NCBI GenBank assembly: GCA_035048485.1
Contig: CM068587.1
Location: 50,975,001 to 51,039,000 of the forward strand
Length of the DNA stretch: 64,000 nucleotides
Reading direction: 5' to 3'
Origin: Pteria penguin
Lineage: Eukaryota > Mollusca > Bivalvia > Pterioida > Pteriidae
Part shown: positions 47,621 to 61,200 of the stretch, piece by piece
Layout: each line of letters starts with the position of its first letter
How positions within the stretch are numbered: the stretch's first letter is position 1
Made by a program: the position numbers and the translations under genes
The notes under the pieces: generated by a model
Databases searched by the model: none
Told to the model about the DNA's origin: nothing
Seen by the model: the letters and a program-made list of their open reading frames with translations, nothing else

Positions 47621-48599
47621 TGTTTAAGAATTCGAATGCATAATACTTTCTCAAACTCTATTTTATAGAAAGCACTTTAAATCGCGATTGAATTAATCGC
47701 GAGTTACTGCGCCTTGTCCATGGAAGAAGTCCTATATCACAGCGGTGTCGTGCAAGGTATTAAGCAAGGCAAATTGACCGCGCTTCTGAAGATATGTTTA
47801 TTGCGTTGTTCATCAGTAGAGTGCCCAAAATTTGATTTTTGTTTAAGAAATCGAAATCAAAATGCTTTCTCAAACTCTTGTTTTTATAATTTGTTCATAC
47901 GACGAATAAAAAATACTTGAAAGTTACGCAAGTAAGATATTTTTATAAAAAAATCTTTAAATTGCTCACTTTCAAATACCGGGAAACATGTTTCATAGTA
48001 AAATCGTTACGGAAAATCGTTTCGTAATGTTTTGGAAACTAAAAGACTAAAAATAAGACAGTTTTGAACATTACGTAATTTTTAAAAAACTTTAAATTGA
48101 AATAGAGGCCAAACTAAAAGAGATAGATAATATCGGCCGATGAAAGTTCTAAAGATATGAACCTAGAGAACATAACAGTGAAAATTTGAGAGATCTACCA
48201 TTAAAACTAAAAGCTACATACGCGAAAATCGAAAAATATTAAATCTTACGTAATTCTCTTAAAACGTCGTATATTTCGAAAAATTTTTTCATTAAACGGG
48301 AGTATGTGTCTGTGAGAATGAATAGCCGAAAGATGAAATTTCAAAGTAAAGAGTCGGTAGATACCCTCATTCCCTATCATGCTACCGATTTTCACATCTC
48401 TACCTTCTTTAATAAGCGAGCTTTAGCTGAAACCATTTCATTAAACATTAATGAACTTTATGTGACGTTGAAAGCATCACTTTAAAGGGGGTTGTCGTGT
48501 TTAAACCTAAATAACTCGAAAACGGTAAGAGTTAGCGAAAATTTGATGGCAATGTTATGCATATAAATTTTCGCGCAGAATCGATTGCAACAATCCCCG

Positions 48600-49390
48600 A
48601 TTCGATAAGATGAAAATTAATGGAGTTATGACGTCATTTACAAAGTATGACGTCATTTTCAGGAATTTGGTACCATGCCAATTCCCTTTTGTCAGTCGGT
48701 AGATATTTGCATTCTCTTTTATGCTACCAAATTTCATACCTCTAGCTTTATCAATAAGCGAGACACAGGTACCTGAAGTTTTAAATTGTATTTTCAGGAA
48801 AGGCCAAACACTGAACTTTGACCGCAAATATCTCGAAAACGGTAAGAGATATCGAAAATCTGAGACCAGACTTTTCCCCTTTAACTACTTTTTCACGCAG
48901 AATCGATTGCAACAATCCCCGATTCGATACGATGAAAAATAAGGGAGTTATGACGTCATTTAGAAAAGTATGACGTCATTTTCAGGAATTTGGCACCTTG
49001 CCAATTCCCTTTTGTCAGTCGGTAGATATTTGCATTCTCTTTTATGCTACCAAATTTCATACCTCTAGCTTTATCAATAAGCGAGACACAGGTACCTGAA
49101 GTTTTAAATTGTATTTTCAGGAAAGGCCAAACACTGAACTTTGACCGCAAATATCTCGAAAACGGTAAGAGATATCGAAATTCTGTTGCTGGTATTTACC
49201 ATTTTACTTTTTCACGCAGAATCGATTCCAACCGTCCCCGCCTCGATCCGATGAAAAATAAGGGAGATATGACGTCATTTACAAAGTATGACGTCATTTT
49301 CAGGAATTTGGCTCCATGCCAAATTCCTCTTGTCAGTCGGTAGATATTCTCAATCTCTATCATGCTACCAAATTTCACACCTCTATCTTC
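48600..49390. repeat. About 322-bp sub-repeats in unit 1 (two close copies, one diverged)
   Basis: Each copy has TATGACGTCATTT, AAGTATGACGTCATTTTCAG, TCAGTCGGTAGATATTTGC, ACACAGGTACCTGAAG and CTCGAAAACGGTAAGAGA. Short minus-strand frames recur in every copy and simply follow the repeat. Confidence 0.9.
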
Positions 49391-50339
49391 CTCAATAAGC
49401 GAGCTATAGGCGAAAACATTTCATGAATAATTAATGAGTGTTGATGACGTCACAAACATCACTTTAAAGGGGGTTGTCGTGTTCAAACGCAAATAACTCG
49501 AGAACCGTAAGAGTTAGCGAAAATCTGAGAACACTCTACTGGTAGGTATTTGAACGCTTTATCGAATGGAAGAAAGCCGATCAAAATCCGACTGCAAATA
49601 AAGTCGCTAGACCTTGCCAAAGATTTGATTCGAAAATTTTCAATAATTTCAAAAATATTGGCAGCATGCCATTTTCATTCTAGAGGTAGATTAAGAATGT
49701 GGAAACATGTTTAGATATAAAATTTCATGCCGATATCTCATTTAATAAGAGAGATATTAACGTATGAATATTTAATTAGCTTTGATGACGTCATAGCGAA
49801 TTTTCCCACGCTCATTGTGACTTTATTTATGGTCCGATTTCAAAAATTTTTCATATTCCAAATCAGACCATTAAAATCTTTCATCCTACTGTCTAAAATC
49901 TAAAATCTAAAAAGATTGAAATATTTTTTTTGAAATGAAAACAATCGGGTCAAGGTCAACTTTTTCGGGGTAGAGCTACGAAATTGACGCAGTGACATAA
50001 AATCTTGCATCTCCTTTTCTGAATCGAATGCTGAAAATTTCATTCCAATCGGACAAATAATAAGGAAGATATAGCGATTCAAAATTTTGGCGTCGTAGGT
50101 GGCGCTGCGCGCTTATAAGCGGTAATTTAGAAAATTAAAAAAATCAAATCTTGAAAATTTAATTTCGAATCGAACACTGAAAACAGAATAGTAATATCTT
50201 TAATAATGAGTGATTTCTGAGCTGTCACAAAAAAAAAAACGGATGAAGAATAATAATAATAATAACTAGAGACGAGCTCGTTGCTAAAGCAACGAGAAGG
50301 TTTCACAAGCTAAAGTTAAAGCAGCGAGATTAAACAAGA

Positions 50340-52180
50340 GTTTTGTAGCGGAACTTGAATTTAATACTGGAAGCAAAGAGCTTTAAAGCTAAATATTAAG
50401 AGAGAAAAAACAGAAAGGAGTCAGTATCAAAACCGCTGAAGTTTACGTTTAGGGTCGAAACCAACGCAGATCAGGAGTAAAAATAAGTAATAATAGGGAT
50501 GTGTGTGCGGATGCGCTTGTGGGCGGGGAGGGGTGGAGATGGTTTGAAACGTTTCCATCGGATGACGGAGTGCCCTTAAAGTGGTAAGTTGTGACGGGTA
50601 CAAAAGTGTAGGCTTTGGCAAGGTTCTATATTAAGAGTGTACTTGTTCATTATGTCCTGTATTGAAATTCCGCTTTATTTATTTTTTAGAGTTTTTTTCC
50701 CTCAATCTATATTTTCTCAATTTAAATATAAATAAAAAGGAACAAAGAATAAGCAATAATTACTAACGGCATGGAAACTTGGGCAAGGCGGGGTAGAAAC
50801 ATGAGTATGTTTCGAACCACGAGGGATCTGGAAGCTGTGCAGGTTCCAAGCGGATCAAGGACAGCGTCTTGACACGGGTATCAGGGAGGCAGAGGATAAA
50901 GCGTCCCCTTCTCAAAGGAAAAATATTCTAAACGTTTAAATCATAAAAATTTTGCAACAAAACAAAAGCAGGATTCTGTATAATTATATATGCAATCTAG
51001 AATAATATACAACTAACCTATTCTTTCTCTGACGGCATATGTGAGAGCTCGGAAGGGGTATAGATTAAATTATGCAAGAGGCTTGACTTGCCCAACTTTC
51101 AGTTTGTTTGAAAGGTAGACTATTTTAGAAAGCCTAGTCTGATATTTCGCTTTTTTGTCACTGTATTCTTTTAGACTTGCTAAGTTTCTCTATTTTATTT
51201 CAGTAATTGTCACGCATGAAAGAGAGAGGGGTTGAATTTAAAGGGAGTAAGAGGAATATTGCTCAAAATCTCTAAAGACATTTTGTATTGAATGAAATGA
51301 AACAAAAATATATTAATAATAACAACAGAAGTATATGAGCAAATCTTGATTCCTTTTAACCTCTACGGTTTCGCGGTATTAAAAGTATTAGGAAAGAGCA
51401 ATGGATATGGAATAATTATCAACGAAAACATATCATGGAGACTAGAGCAAATCTAGCTGGGATCGTGAGTATTTACAAAGACACGAGGGGTTGGGAGCCC
51501 CGCAGAATAACATATCATGGGGACTTGCGTAAATGTAGCTGGGGTCGTGAGTATTTACCAAAAGACGAGGGATTCGGAGCCGCACAGGTTCCCAGTGGGG
51601 TCTTGGCGCTGCGCAGGTTCCCCGCGAATCTATCATCATCTATTGTCATATCGTACTTGTTGTTAGAATTTTTTGGAACGGGAAATTAGAAAATTCTGTT
51701 CTCTAATACAAAGACCGAATCTCGTTCAGGTGCTGACATAGGTAAGAGGAATAATAATAATCTTCAACTCCCCAACCCTCTCAAACATTACATCAGCCTA
51801 TATATCTACGTTATTCAATGACCGCTTAAATGATTTATATTTGTTAACCATTGTTTTCAAAACGGGGGAATAATTTATGTATTTTTCTCATCACACTTTA
51901 AACATTGAATACTGCGAGTGTATCGTGTCTGTTGTTAAATCCGAGTAAGCCCTGTATATGATGGCAAAACCCTAACTACTCCACATACTTGGCCTTAGAT
52001 AACTCCTGTTAGAATTAAACAATTCCGTGGATCGCGATTTCTCGCAGAGCTATTACACCAGGTGGTATAACATATCAGCTGGCCATACAGCCGCGAGTAG
52101 AAAGAACCAAGAGTTGTCGCTCTTTGTCTTGTCCGCTTATCAAAACAGTTAGTGACATTATTTATATTCCGATTGCTCAT
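50340..52180. other. Unique 1.84-kb interior of unit 2, no gene recognised
   Basis: AT-rich with local repeats such as GAGTATTTAC.AAAGACGAGG. Short open frames (for example 51435-51689) have no domain signature. Confidence 0.5.
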
Positions 52181-52439
52181 GCCAAATTCCATTTGTCAGT
52201 CCGTAGATACCCTCATTCCCTATCATGCTACCAATTTTCACATCTCTACCTTCTTTAATAAGCGAGCTTTAGCTGAAACCATTTCATTAAACATTAATGA
52301 ACTTTATGTGACGTTGAAAGCATCACTTTAAAGGGGGTTGTCGTGTTTAAACCTAAATAACTCGAAAACGGTAAGAGTTAGCGAAAATTTGATGGCAATG
52401 TTATGCATATAAATTTTCGCGCAGAATCGATTGCAACAA

Positions 52440-53560
52440 TCCCCGATTCGATAAGATGAAAATTAATGGATTTATGACGTCATTTACAAAGTATGACGTC
52501 ATTTTCAGGAATTTGGTACCATGCCAATTCCCTTTTGTCAGTCGGTAGATATTTGCATTCTCTTTTATGCTACCAAATTTCATACCTCTAGCTTTATCAA
52601 TAAGCGAGACACAGGTACCTGAAGTTTTAAATTGTATTTTCAGGAAAGGCCAAACACTGAACTTTGACCGCAAATATCTCGAAAACGGTAAGAGATATCG
52701 AAATTCTGTTGCTGGTATTTACCATTTTACTTTTTCACGCAGAATCGATTCCAACCGTCCCGCCTCGATCCGATGAAAAATAAGGGAGATATGGACGTCA
52801 TTTACAAAGTATGACGTCATTTTCAGGAATTTGGTACCATGCCAATTCCCTTTTGTCAGTCGGTAGATATTTGCATTCTCTTTTATGCTACCAAATTTCA
52901 TACCTCTAGCTTTATCAATAAGCGAGACACAGGTACCTGAAGTTTTAAATTGTATTTTCAGGAAAGGCCAAACACTGAACTTTGACCGCAAATATCTCGA
53001 AAACGGTAAGAGATATCGAAAATCTGAGACCAGACCTTTCGGCTTTTACTACTTTTTCACGCAGAATCGATTGCAACAATCCCCGATTCGATACGATGAA
53101 AAATAAGGGAGTTATGACGTCATTTAGAAAAGTATGACGTCATTTTCAGGAATTTGGCACCTTGCCAATTCCCTTTTGTCAGTCGGTAGATATTTGCATT
53201 CTCTTTTATGCTACCAAATTTCATACCTCTAGCTTTATCAATAAGCGAGACACAGGTACCTGAAGTTTTAAATTGTATTTTCAGGAAAGGCCAAACACTG
53301 AACTTTGACCGCAAATATCTCGAAAACGGTAAGAGATATCGAAATTCTGTTGCTGGTATTTACCATTTTACTTTTTCACGCAGAATCGATTCCAACCGTC
53401 CCCGCCTCGATCCGATGAAAAATAAGGGAGATATGACGTCATTTACAAAGTATGACGTCATTTTCAGGAATTTGGCTCCATGCCAAATTCCTCTTGTCAG
53501 TCGGTAGATATTCTCAATCTCTATCATGCTACCAAATTTCACACCTCTATCTTCCTCAAT
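52440..53560. repeat. About 322-bp sub-repeats in unit 2 (three close copies, one diverged)
   Basis: Same consensus as in unit 1. One CRE word here is changed to GGACGTCA (about 52793). Confidence 0.9.
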
Positions 53561-54450
53561 AAGCGAGCTATAGGCGAAAACATTTCATGAATAATTAATG
53601 AGTGTTGATGACGTCACAAACATCACTTTAAAGGGGGTTGTCGTGTTCAAACGCAAATAACTCGAGAACCGTAAGAGTTAGCGAAAATCTGAGAACACTC
53701 TGCTGGTAGGTATTTGAACGCTCTATCGAATGGAAGAAACCCGATCAAAATCCGACTGCAAATAAAGTCGCTAGACCTTGCCAAAGATTTGATTCGAAAA
53801 TTTTCAATAATTTCAAAAATATTGGCAGCATGCCATTTTCATTCTAGAGGTAGATTAAGAATGTGGAAACATGTTTAGATATAAAATTTCATGCCGATAT
53901 CTCATTTAATAAGAGAGATATTAACGTATGAATATTTAATTAGCTTTGATGACGTCATAGCGAATTTTCCCACGCTCATTGTGACTTTATTTATGGTCCG
54001 ATTTCAAAAATTTTTCATATTCCAAATCAAACCATTAAAATCTTTCATCCTACTGTCTAAAATCTAAGATTGAAATATTTTTTTTGAAATGAAAACAATC
54101 GGGTCAAGGTCAACTTTTTCGGGGTAGAGCTACGAAATTGACGCAGTGACATAAAATCTTGCATCTCCTTTTCTGAATCGAATGCTGAAAATTTCATTCC
54201 AATCGGACAAATAATAAGGAAGATATAGCGATTCAAAATTTTGGCGTCGTAGGTGGCGCTGCGCGCTTATAAGCGGTAATTTAGAAAATTAAAAAAATCA
54301 AATCTTGAAAATTTAATTTCGAATCGAACACTGAAAACAGAATAGTAATATCTTTAATAATGAGTGATTTCTGAGCCGTCACAAAAAAAAAAAACGGATG
54401 AAGAATAATAATAATAATAATAAATAAGAAAAGACAGTAGAATAATAAAA

Positions 54451-54477
54451 GGTTTCACAAGTGAAACTTGTGAAACC
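54451..54477. other. Perfect 11-bp inverted repeat
   Basis: GGTTTCACAAG, 5-nt loop GTGAA region, CTTGTGAAACC. The arm word also follows every unit hairpin (AGGTTTCACAAG), so this junction carries an inverted extra copy of the unit start. Confidence 0.85.
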
Positions 54478-54818
54478 TAACTAGAAACGAGCTCGTTGCT
54501 AAAGCAACGAGTAGGTTTCACAAGTTAAAGTCGAAGCAGCGAAGCTGAGATCTCCTACTCTAATACAAAATTCTTTTTCACGATCCAGATATCTGATCTT
54601 TAGTGATGGTATCCACATTGCGCAATCTACTTGCAGAAATTGTAGGTAACGGCGACTTACATTATACACATTATACTGAAGCCTACATCGCACAATATCG
54701 ACTACTCTTGACCATATATTTGAAACAAGAAACATGTAGGACAATCACACTTAGTACAATCTGCACGTGTAACCTAGATCTTCAGTCCTTACTGCCCGCT
54801 TTATGTTGTTTATTTATT

Positions 54819-54982
54819 AACTTACGCAAGGTATTTCGCGTGTACAGATGTTTGACCTTGAATCGCTTCTCTGCTGGAATAAACAATTCTCCTCGCGATG
54901 AACTTACGCAAGTTATTTCGCGTGTACAGATGTTTGACCTTGAATCGCCACTCTGCTGGAATAAACAATTCTCCTCGCGATG
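54819..54982 (+). repeat. 82-bp tandem duplication inside the unit
   Basis: Two copies starting AACTTACGCAAG, ending CTCCTCGCGATG, differing at a few bases. Also present in units 4 and 5; in unit 1 the second copy lacks its first about 15 bp. Confidence 0.92.
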
Positions 54983-56289
54983 GCCTTTAGTAATGCCGCT
55001 TTCCCCAATATACAAAAGAAAGACTTGACAATGTCTCGTATTCCACAGGTAAAGCACTGTAACTGGCGATTAATTCACACACGTTTGAAGTCCTGTATAA
55101 CAGCGGCGCAGTGCGAGGTATTAAGCAAGGCAAATTCACCGCGCTTCTCTAATGTGTAATGCCGACGCTCGGAGAAGATTTCTTTATAGCCTTGTTCAGC
55201 AGTAGCTCGTAGAATGTAAATTTGCTTTTTTTTTTCTTTTTTTTTTTTTTTTTTTTTGTTTTTTTTTTGGGGGGGGGGGTGGTTTTTTTATTTTTTTGGT
55301 TTTTTTTTGTTTAAGAATTCGAATGCATAATACTTTCTCAAACTCTATTTTATAGAAAGCACTTTAAATCGCGATTGAATTAATCGCGAGTTACTGCGCC
55401 TTGTCCATGGAAGAAGTCCTATATCACAGCGGTGTCGTGCAAGGTATTAAGCAAGGCAAATTGACCGCGCTTCTGAAGATATGTTTATTGCGTTGTTCAT
55501 CAGTAGAGTGCCCAAAATTAGATTTTTGTTTAAGAAATCGAAATCAAAATGCTTTCTCAAACTCTTGTTTTTATAATTTGTTCATACGACGAATAAAAAA
55601 TACTTGAAAGTTACGCAAGTAAGATATTTTTATAAAAAAATCTTTAAATTGCTCACTTTCAAATACCGGGAAACATGTTTCATAGTAAAATCGTTACGGA
55701 AAATCGTTTCGTAATGTTTTGGAAACTAAAAGACTAAAAATAAGACAGTTTTGAACATTACGTAATTTTTAAAAAACTTTAAATTGAAATAGAGGCCAAA
55801 CTAAAAGAGATAGATAATATCGGCCGATGAAAGTTCTAAAGATATGAACCTAGAGAACATAACAGTGAAAATTTGAGAGATCTACCATTAAAACTAAAAG
55901 CTACATACGCGAAAATCGAAAAAATATTAAATCTTACGTAATTCTCTTAAAACGTCGTATATTTCGAAAAAATTTTTTCATTAAACGGGAGTATGTGTCT
56001 GTGAGAATGAATAGCCGAAAGATGAAATTTCAAAGTAAAGAGTCGGTAGATACCCTCATTCCCTATCATGCTACCAATTTTCACATCTCTACCTTCTTTA
56101 ATAAGCGAGCTTTAGCTGAAACCATTTCATTAAACATTAATGAACTTTATGTGACGTTGAAAGCATCACTTTAAAGGGGGTTGTCGTGTTTAAACCTAAA
56201 TAACTCGAAAACGGTAAGAGTTAGCGAAAATTTGATGGCAATGTTATGCATATAAATTTTCGCGCAGAATCGATTGCAACAATCCCCGA

Positions 56290-57420
56290 TTCGATAAGAT
56301 GAAAATTAATGGAGTTATGACGTCATTTACAAAGTATGACGTCATTTTCAGGAATTTGGTACCATGCCAATTCCCTTTTGTCAGTCGGTAGATATTTGCA
56401 TTCTCTTTTATGCTACCAAATTTCATACCTCTAGCTTTATCAATAAGCGAGACACAGGTACCTGAAGTTTTAAATTGTATTTTCAGGAAAGGCCAAACAC
56501 TGAACTTTGACCGCAAATATCTCGAAAACGGTAAGAGATATCGAAAATCTGAGACCAGACCATTGTCCTTTAACTACTTTTTCACGCAGAATTGATTGCA
56601 ACAATCCCCGATTCGATACGATGAAAAATAAGGGAGTTATGACGTCATTTAGAAAAGTATGACGTCATTTTCAGGAATTTGGCACCTTGCCAATTCCCTT
56701 TTGTCAGTCGGTAGATATTTGCATTCTCTTTTATGCTACCAAATTTCATACCTCTAGCTTTATCAATAAGCGAGACACAGGTACCTGAAGTTTTAAATTG
56801 TATTTTCAGGAAAGGCCAAACACTGAACTTTGACCGCAAATATCTCGAAAACGGTAAGAGATATCGAAAATCTGAGACCAGACCTTTGTCCTTTAACTAC
56901 TTTTTCACGCAGAATCGATTGCAACAATCCCCGATTCGATACGATGAAAAATAAGGGAGTTATGACGTCATTTAGAAAAGTATGACGTCATTTTCAGGAA
57001 TTTGGCACCTTGCCAATTCCCTTTTGTCAGTCGGTAGATATTTGCATTCTCTTTTATGCTACCAAATTTCATACCTCTAGCTTTATCAATAAGCGAGACA
57101 CAGGTACCTGAAGTTTTAAATTGTATTTTCAGGAAAGGCCAAACACTGAACTTTGACCGCAAATATCTCGAAAACGGTAAGAGATATCGAAATTCTGTTG
57201 CTGCTATTTACCATTATTTACCATTTTACTTTTTCACGCAGAATCGATTCCAACCGTCCCCGCCTCGATCCGATGAAAAATAAGGGAGATATGACGTCAT
57301 TTACAAAGTATGACGTCATTTTCAGGAATTTGGCTCCATGCCAAATGCCTCTTGTCAGTCGGTAGATATTCTCAATCTCTATCATGCTACCAAATTTCAC
57401 ACCTCTATCTTCCTCAATAA
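56290..57420. repeat. About 322-bp sub-repeats in unit 3 (three close copies, one diverged)
   Basis: The GGAGTTATGACGTCA word recurs at about 56311, 56633 and 56956, giving a period of 322-323 bp. The diverged copy follows at about 57285. Confidence 0.93.
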
Positions 57421-58274
57421 GCGAGCTATAGGCGAAAACATTTCATGAATAATTAATGAGTGTTGATGACGTCACAAACATCACTTTAAAGGGGGTTGTC
57501 GTGTTCAAACGCAAATAACTCGAGAACCGTAAGAGTTAGCGAAAATCTGAGAACACTTTACTGGTAGGTATTTGAACGCTCTATCGAATGGAAGAAACCC
57601 GATCAAAATCCGACTGCAAATAAAGTCGCTAGACCTTGCCAAAGATTTGATTCGAAAATTTTCAATAATTTCAAAAATATTGGCAGCATGCCATTTTCAT
57701 TCTAGAGGTAGATTAAGAATGTGGAAACATGTTTAGATATAAAATTTCATGCCGATATCTCATTTAATAAGAGAGATATTAACGTATGAATATTTAATTA
57801 GCTTTGATGACGTCATAGCGAATTTTCCCACGCTCATTGTGACTTTATTTATGGTCCGATTTAAAAAATTTTTCATATTCCAAATCAGACCATTAAAATC
57901 TTTTATCCTACTGTCTAAAATCTAAGATTGAAATATTTTTTTTGAAATGAAAACAATCGGGTCAAGGTCAACTTTTTCGGGGTAGAGCTACGAAATTGAC
58001 GCAGTGACATAAAATCTTGCATCTCCTTTTCTGAATCCAATGCTGAAAATTTCATTCCAATCGGACAAATAATAAGGAAGATATAGCGATTCAAAATTTT
58101 GGCGTCGTAGGTGGCGCTGCGCGCTTATAAGCGGTAATTTAGAAAATTAAAAAAATCAAATCTTGAAAATTTAATTTCGAATCGAACACTGAAAACAGAA
58201 TAGTAATATCTTTAATAATGAGTGATTTCTGAGCCGTCACAAAAAAAAAAACGGATGAAGAATAATAATAATAA

Positions 58275-61200
58275 CTAGAAACGAGCTCGTTGCTAAAGCA
58301 ACGAGTAGGTTTCACAAGTTAAAGTCGAAGCAGCGACGCTGAGATCTCCTACTCTAATACAAAATTCTTTTTCACGATCCAGATATCTGATCTTTAGTGA
58401 TGGTATCCACATTGCGCAATCTACTTGCAGAAATTGTAGGTAACGGCGACTTACATTATACACATTATACTGAAGCCTACATCGCACAATATCGACTACT
58501 CTTGACCATATATTTGAAACAAGAAACATGTAGGACAATCACACTTAGTACAATCTGCACGTGTAACCTAGATCTTCAGTCCTTACTGCCCGCTTTATGT
58601 TGTTTATTTATTAACTTACGCAAGGTATTTCGCGTGTACAGATGTTTGACCTTGAATCGCTTCTCTGCTGGAATAAACAATTCTCCTCGCGATGAACTTA
58701 CGCAAGTTATTTCGCGTGTACAGATGTTTGACCTTGAATCGCCACTCTGCTGGAATAAACAATTCTCCTCGCGGTGGCCTTTAGTAATGCCGCTTTCCCC
58801 AATATACAAAAGAAAGACTTGACAATGTCTCGTATTCCACAGGTAAAGCACTGTAACTGGCGATTAATTCACACACGTTTGAAGTCCTGTATAACAGCGG
58901 CGCAGTGCGAGGTATTAAGCAAGGCAAATTCACCGCGCTTCTCTAATGTGTAATGCCGACGCTCGGAGAAGATTTCTTTATAGCCTTGTTCAGCAGTAGC
59001 TCGTAGAATGTAAATTTGCTTTTTTTTTTCTTTTTTTTTTTTTTTTTTTTGTTTTTTTTTTTTTGGGGGGGGGGGGGGGGTGTTTTTTTTTTTTTTTGGG
59101 TTTTTTTTTTGTTTAAGAATTCGAATGCATAATACTTTCTCAAACTCTATTTTATAGAAAGCACTTTAAATCGCGATTGAATTAATCGCGAGTTACTGCG
59201 CCTTGTCCATGGAAGAAGTCCTATATCACAGCGGTGTCGTGCAAGGTATTAAGCAAGGCAAATTGACCGCGCTTCTGAAGATATGTTTATTGCGTTGTTC
59301 ATCAGTAGAGTGCCCAAAATTTGATTTTTGTTTAAGAAATCGAAATCAAAATGCTTTCTCAAACTCTTGTTTTTATAATTTGTTCATACGACGAATAAAA
59401 AATACTTGAAAGTTACGCAAGTAAGATATTTTTATAAAAAAATCTTTAAATTGCTCACTTTCAAATACCGGGAAACATGTTTCATAGTAAAATCGTTACG
59501 GAAAATCGTTTCGTAATGTTTTGGAAACTAAAAGACTAAAAATAAGACAGTTTTGAACATTACGTAATTTTTAAAAAACTTTAAATTGAAATAGAGGCCA
59601 AACTAAAAGAGATAGATAATATCGGCCGATGAAAGTTCTAAAGATATGAACCTAGAGAACATAACAGTGAAAATTTGAGAGATCTACCATTAAAACTAAA
59701 AGCTACATACGCGAAAATCGAAAAATATTAAATCTTACGTAATTCTCTTAAAACGTCGTATATTTCGAAAAATTTTTTCATTAAACGGGAGTATGTGTCT
59801 GTGAGAATGAATAGCCGAAAGATGAAATTTCAAAGTAATGAGTCGGTAGATACCCTCATTCCCTATCATGCTACCAATTTTCACATCTCTACCTTCTTTA
59901 ATAAGCGAGCTTTAGCTGAAACCATTTCATTAAACATTAATGAACTTTATGTGACGTTGAAAGCATCACTTTAAAGGGGGTTGTCGTGTTTAAACCTAAA
60001 TAACTCGAAAACGGTAAGAGTTAGCGAAAATTTGATGGCAATGTTATGCATATAAATTTTCGCGCAGAATCGATTGCAACAATCCCCGATTCGATAAGAT
60101 GAAAATTAATGGAGTTATGACGTCATTTACAAAGTATGACGTCATTTTCAGGAATTTGGTACCATGCCAATTCCCTTTTGTCAGTCGGTAGATATTTGCG
60201 TTTTCTTTTATGCTACCAAATTTCATACCTCTAGCTTTATCAATAAGCGAGACACAGGTACCTGAAGTTTTAAATTGTATTTTCAGGAAAGGCCAAACAC
60301 TGAACTTTGACCGCAAATATCTCGAAAACGGTAAGAGATATCGAAAATCTGATACCAGAACTTTATCCTTTAACTACTTTTTCACGCAGAATCGAATGCA
60401 ACAATCCCCGATTCGATACGATGAAAAATAAGGGAGTTATGACGTCATTTAGAAAAGTATGACGTCATTTTCAGGAATTTTGCACCTTGCCAATTCCCTT
60501 TTGTCAGTCGGTAGATATTTGCATTCTCTTTTATGCTACCAAATTTCATACCTCTAGCTTTATCAATAAGCGAGACACAGGTACCTGAAGTTTTAAATTG
60601 TATTTTCAGGAAAGGCCAAACACTGAACTTTGACCGCAAATATCTCGAAAACGGTAAGAGATATCGAAATTCTGTTGCTGCTATTTACCATTTTACTTTT
60701 TCACGCAGAATCGATTCCAACCGTCCCCGCCTCGATCCGATGAAAAATAAGGGAGATATGACGTCATTTACAAAGTATGACGTCATTTTCAGGAATTTGG
60801 CTCCATGCCAAATGCCTCTTGTCAGTCGGTAGATATTCTCAATCTCTATCATGCTACAAATTTCACACCTCTATCTTCCTCAATAAGCGAGCTATAGGCG
60901 AAAACATTTCATGAATAATTAATGAGTGTTGATGACGTCACAAACATCACTTTAAAGGGGGTTGTCGTGTTCAAACGCAAATAACTCGAGAACCGTAAGA
61001 GTTAGCGAAAATCTGAGAACACTTTACTGGTAGGTATTTGAACGCTCTATCGAATGGAAGAAACCCGATCAAAATCCGACTGCAAATAAAGTCGCTAGAC
61101 CTTGCCAAAGATTTGATTCGAAAATTTTCAATAATTTCAAAAATATTGGCAGCATGCCATTTTCATTCTAGAGGTAGATTAAGAATGTGGAAACATGTTT

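Larger units (their letters stand above)
46813..50265 (-). mobile_element. Macro-array unit 1 (3.45 kb), Helitron-like terminus
   Basis: On the plus strand it starts CTAG, 7 nt, then the hairpin CTCGTTGCT-AA-AGCAACGAG (46824-46843). Read on the minus strand this is hairpin, 7 nt, CTAG, with T following, as in Helitron 3' ends. The right end is GTCAC-polyA-CGGATGAAGAATAATAAT. Inside, in order, are a 0.75-kb left part with an 82-bp duplication (second copy shortened here), a T/G tract (47544-47620), about 0.8 kb unique to the unit and about 1.9 kb of diverged 322-bp sub-repeats. No Rep/helicase frame is present, so it is non-autonomous. Confidence 0.8.
50266..54480 (-). mobile_element. Macro-array unit 2, chimeric
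   Basis: The first about 70 bp (CTAG, hairpin, AGGTTTCACAAG) and the last 2.3 kb (52180-54480) match the other units. 50340-52180 has no similarity to them and holds Pro/Arg-like GC patches and a local duplication (ACATATCATGGAGACT near 51429 and ACATATCATGGGGACT near 51511). Its sub-repeat part has three close copies. A 27-bp inverted repeat closes the unit (54451-54477). Confidence 0.78.
54481..58274 (-). mobile_element. Macro-array unit 3 (3.79 kb)
   Basis: Full unit with terminal CTAG and hairpin. The 82-bp duplication is intact (54819-54900 and 54901-54982), which leaves a 141-codon open frame (54603-55028). The T/G tract is at 55227-55306. Three close 322-bp sub-repeats plus a diverged one make it about 325 bp longer than unit 4. 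Confidence 0.85.

Noticed and set aside
54606..54900. Array as an rRNA or histone gene cluster
   Set aside because: A tandem 3.5-kb unit could suggest rDNA or 5S/histone repeats, but no rRNA, tRNA or histone sequence is present in any unit.
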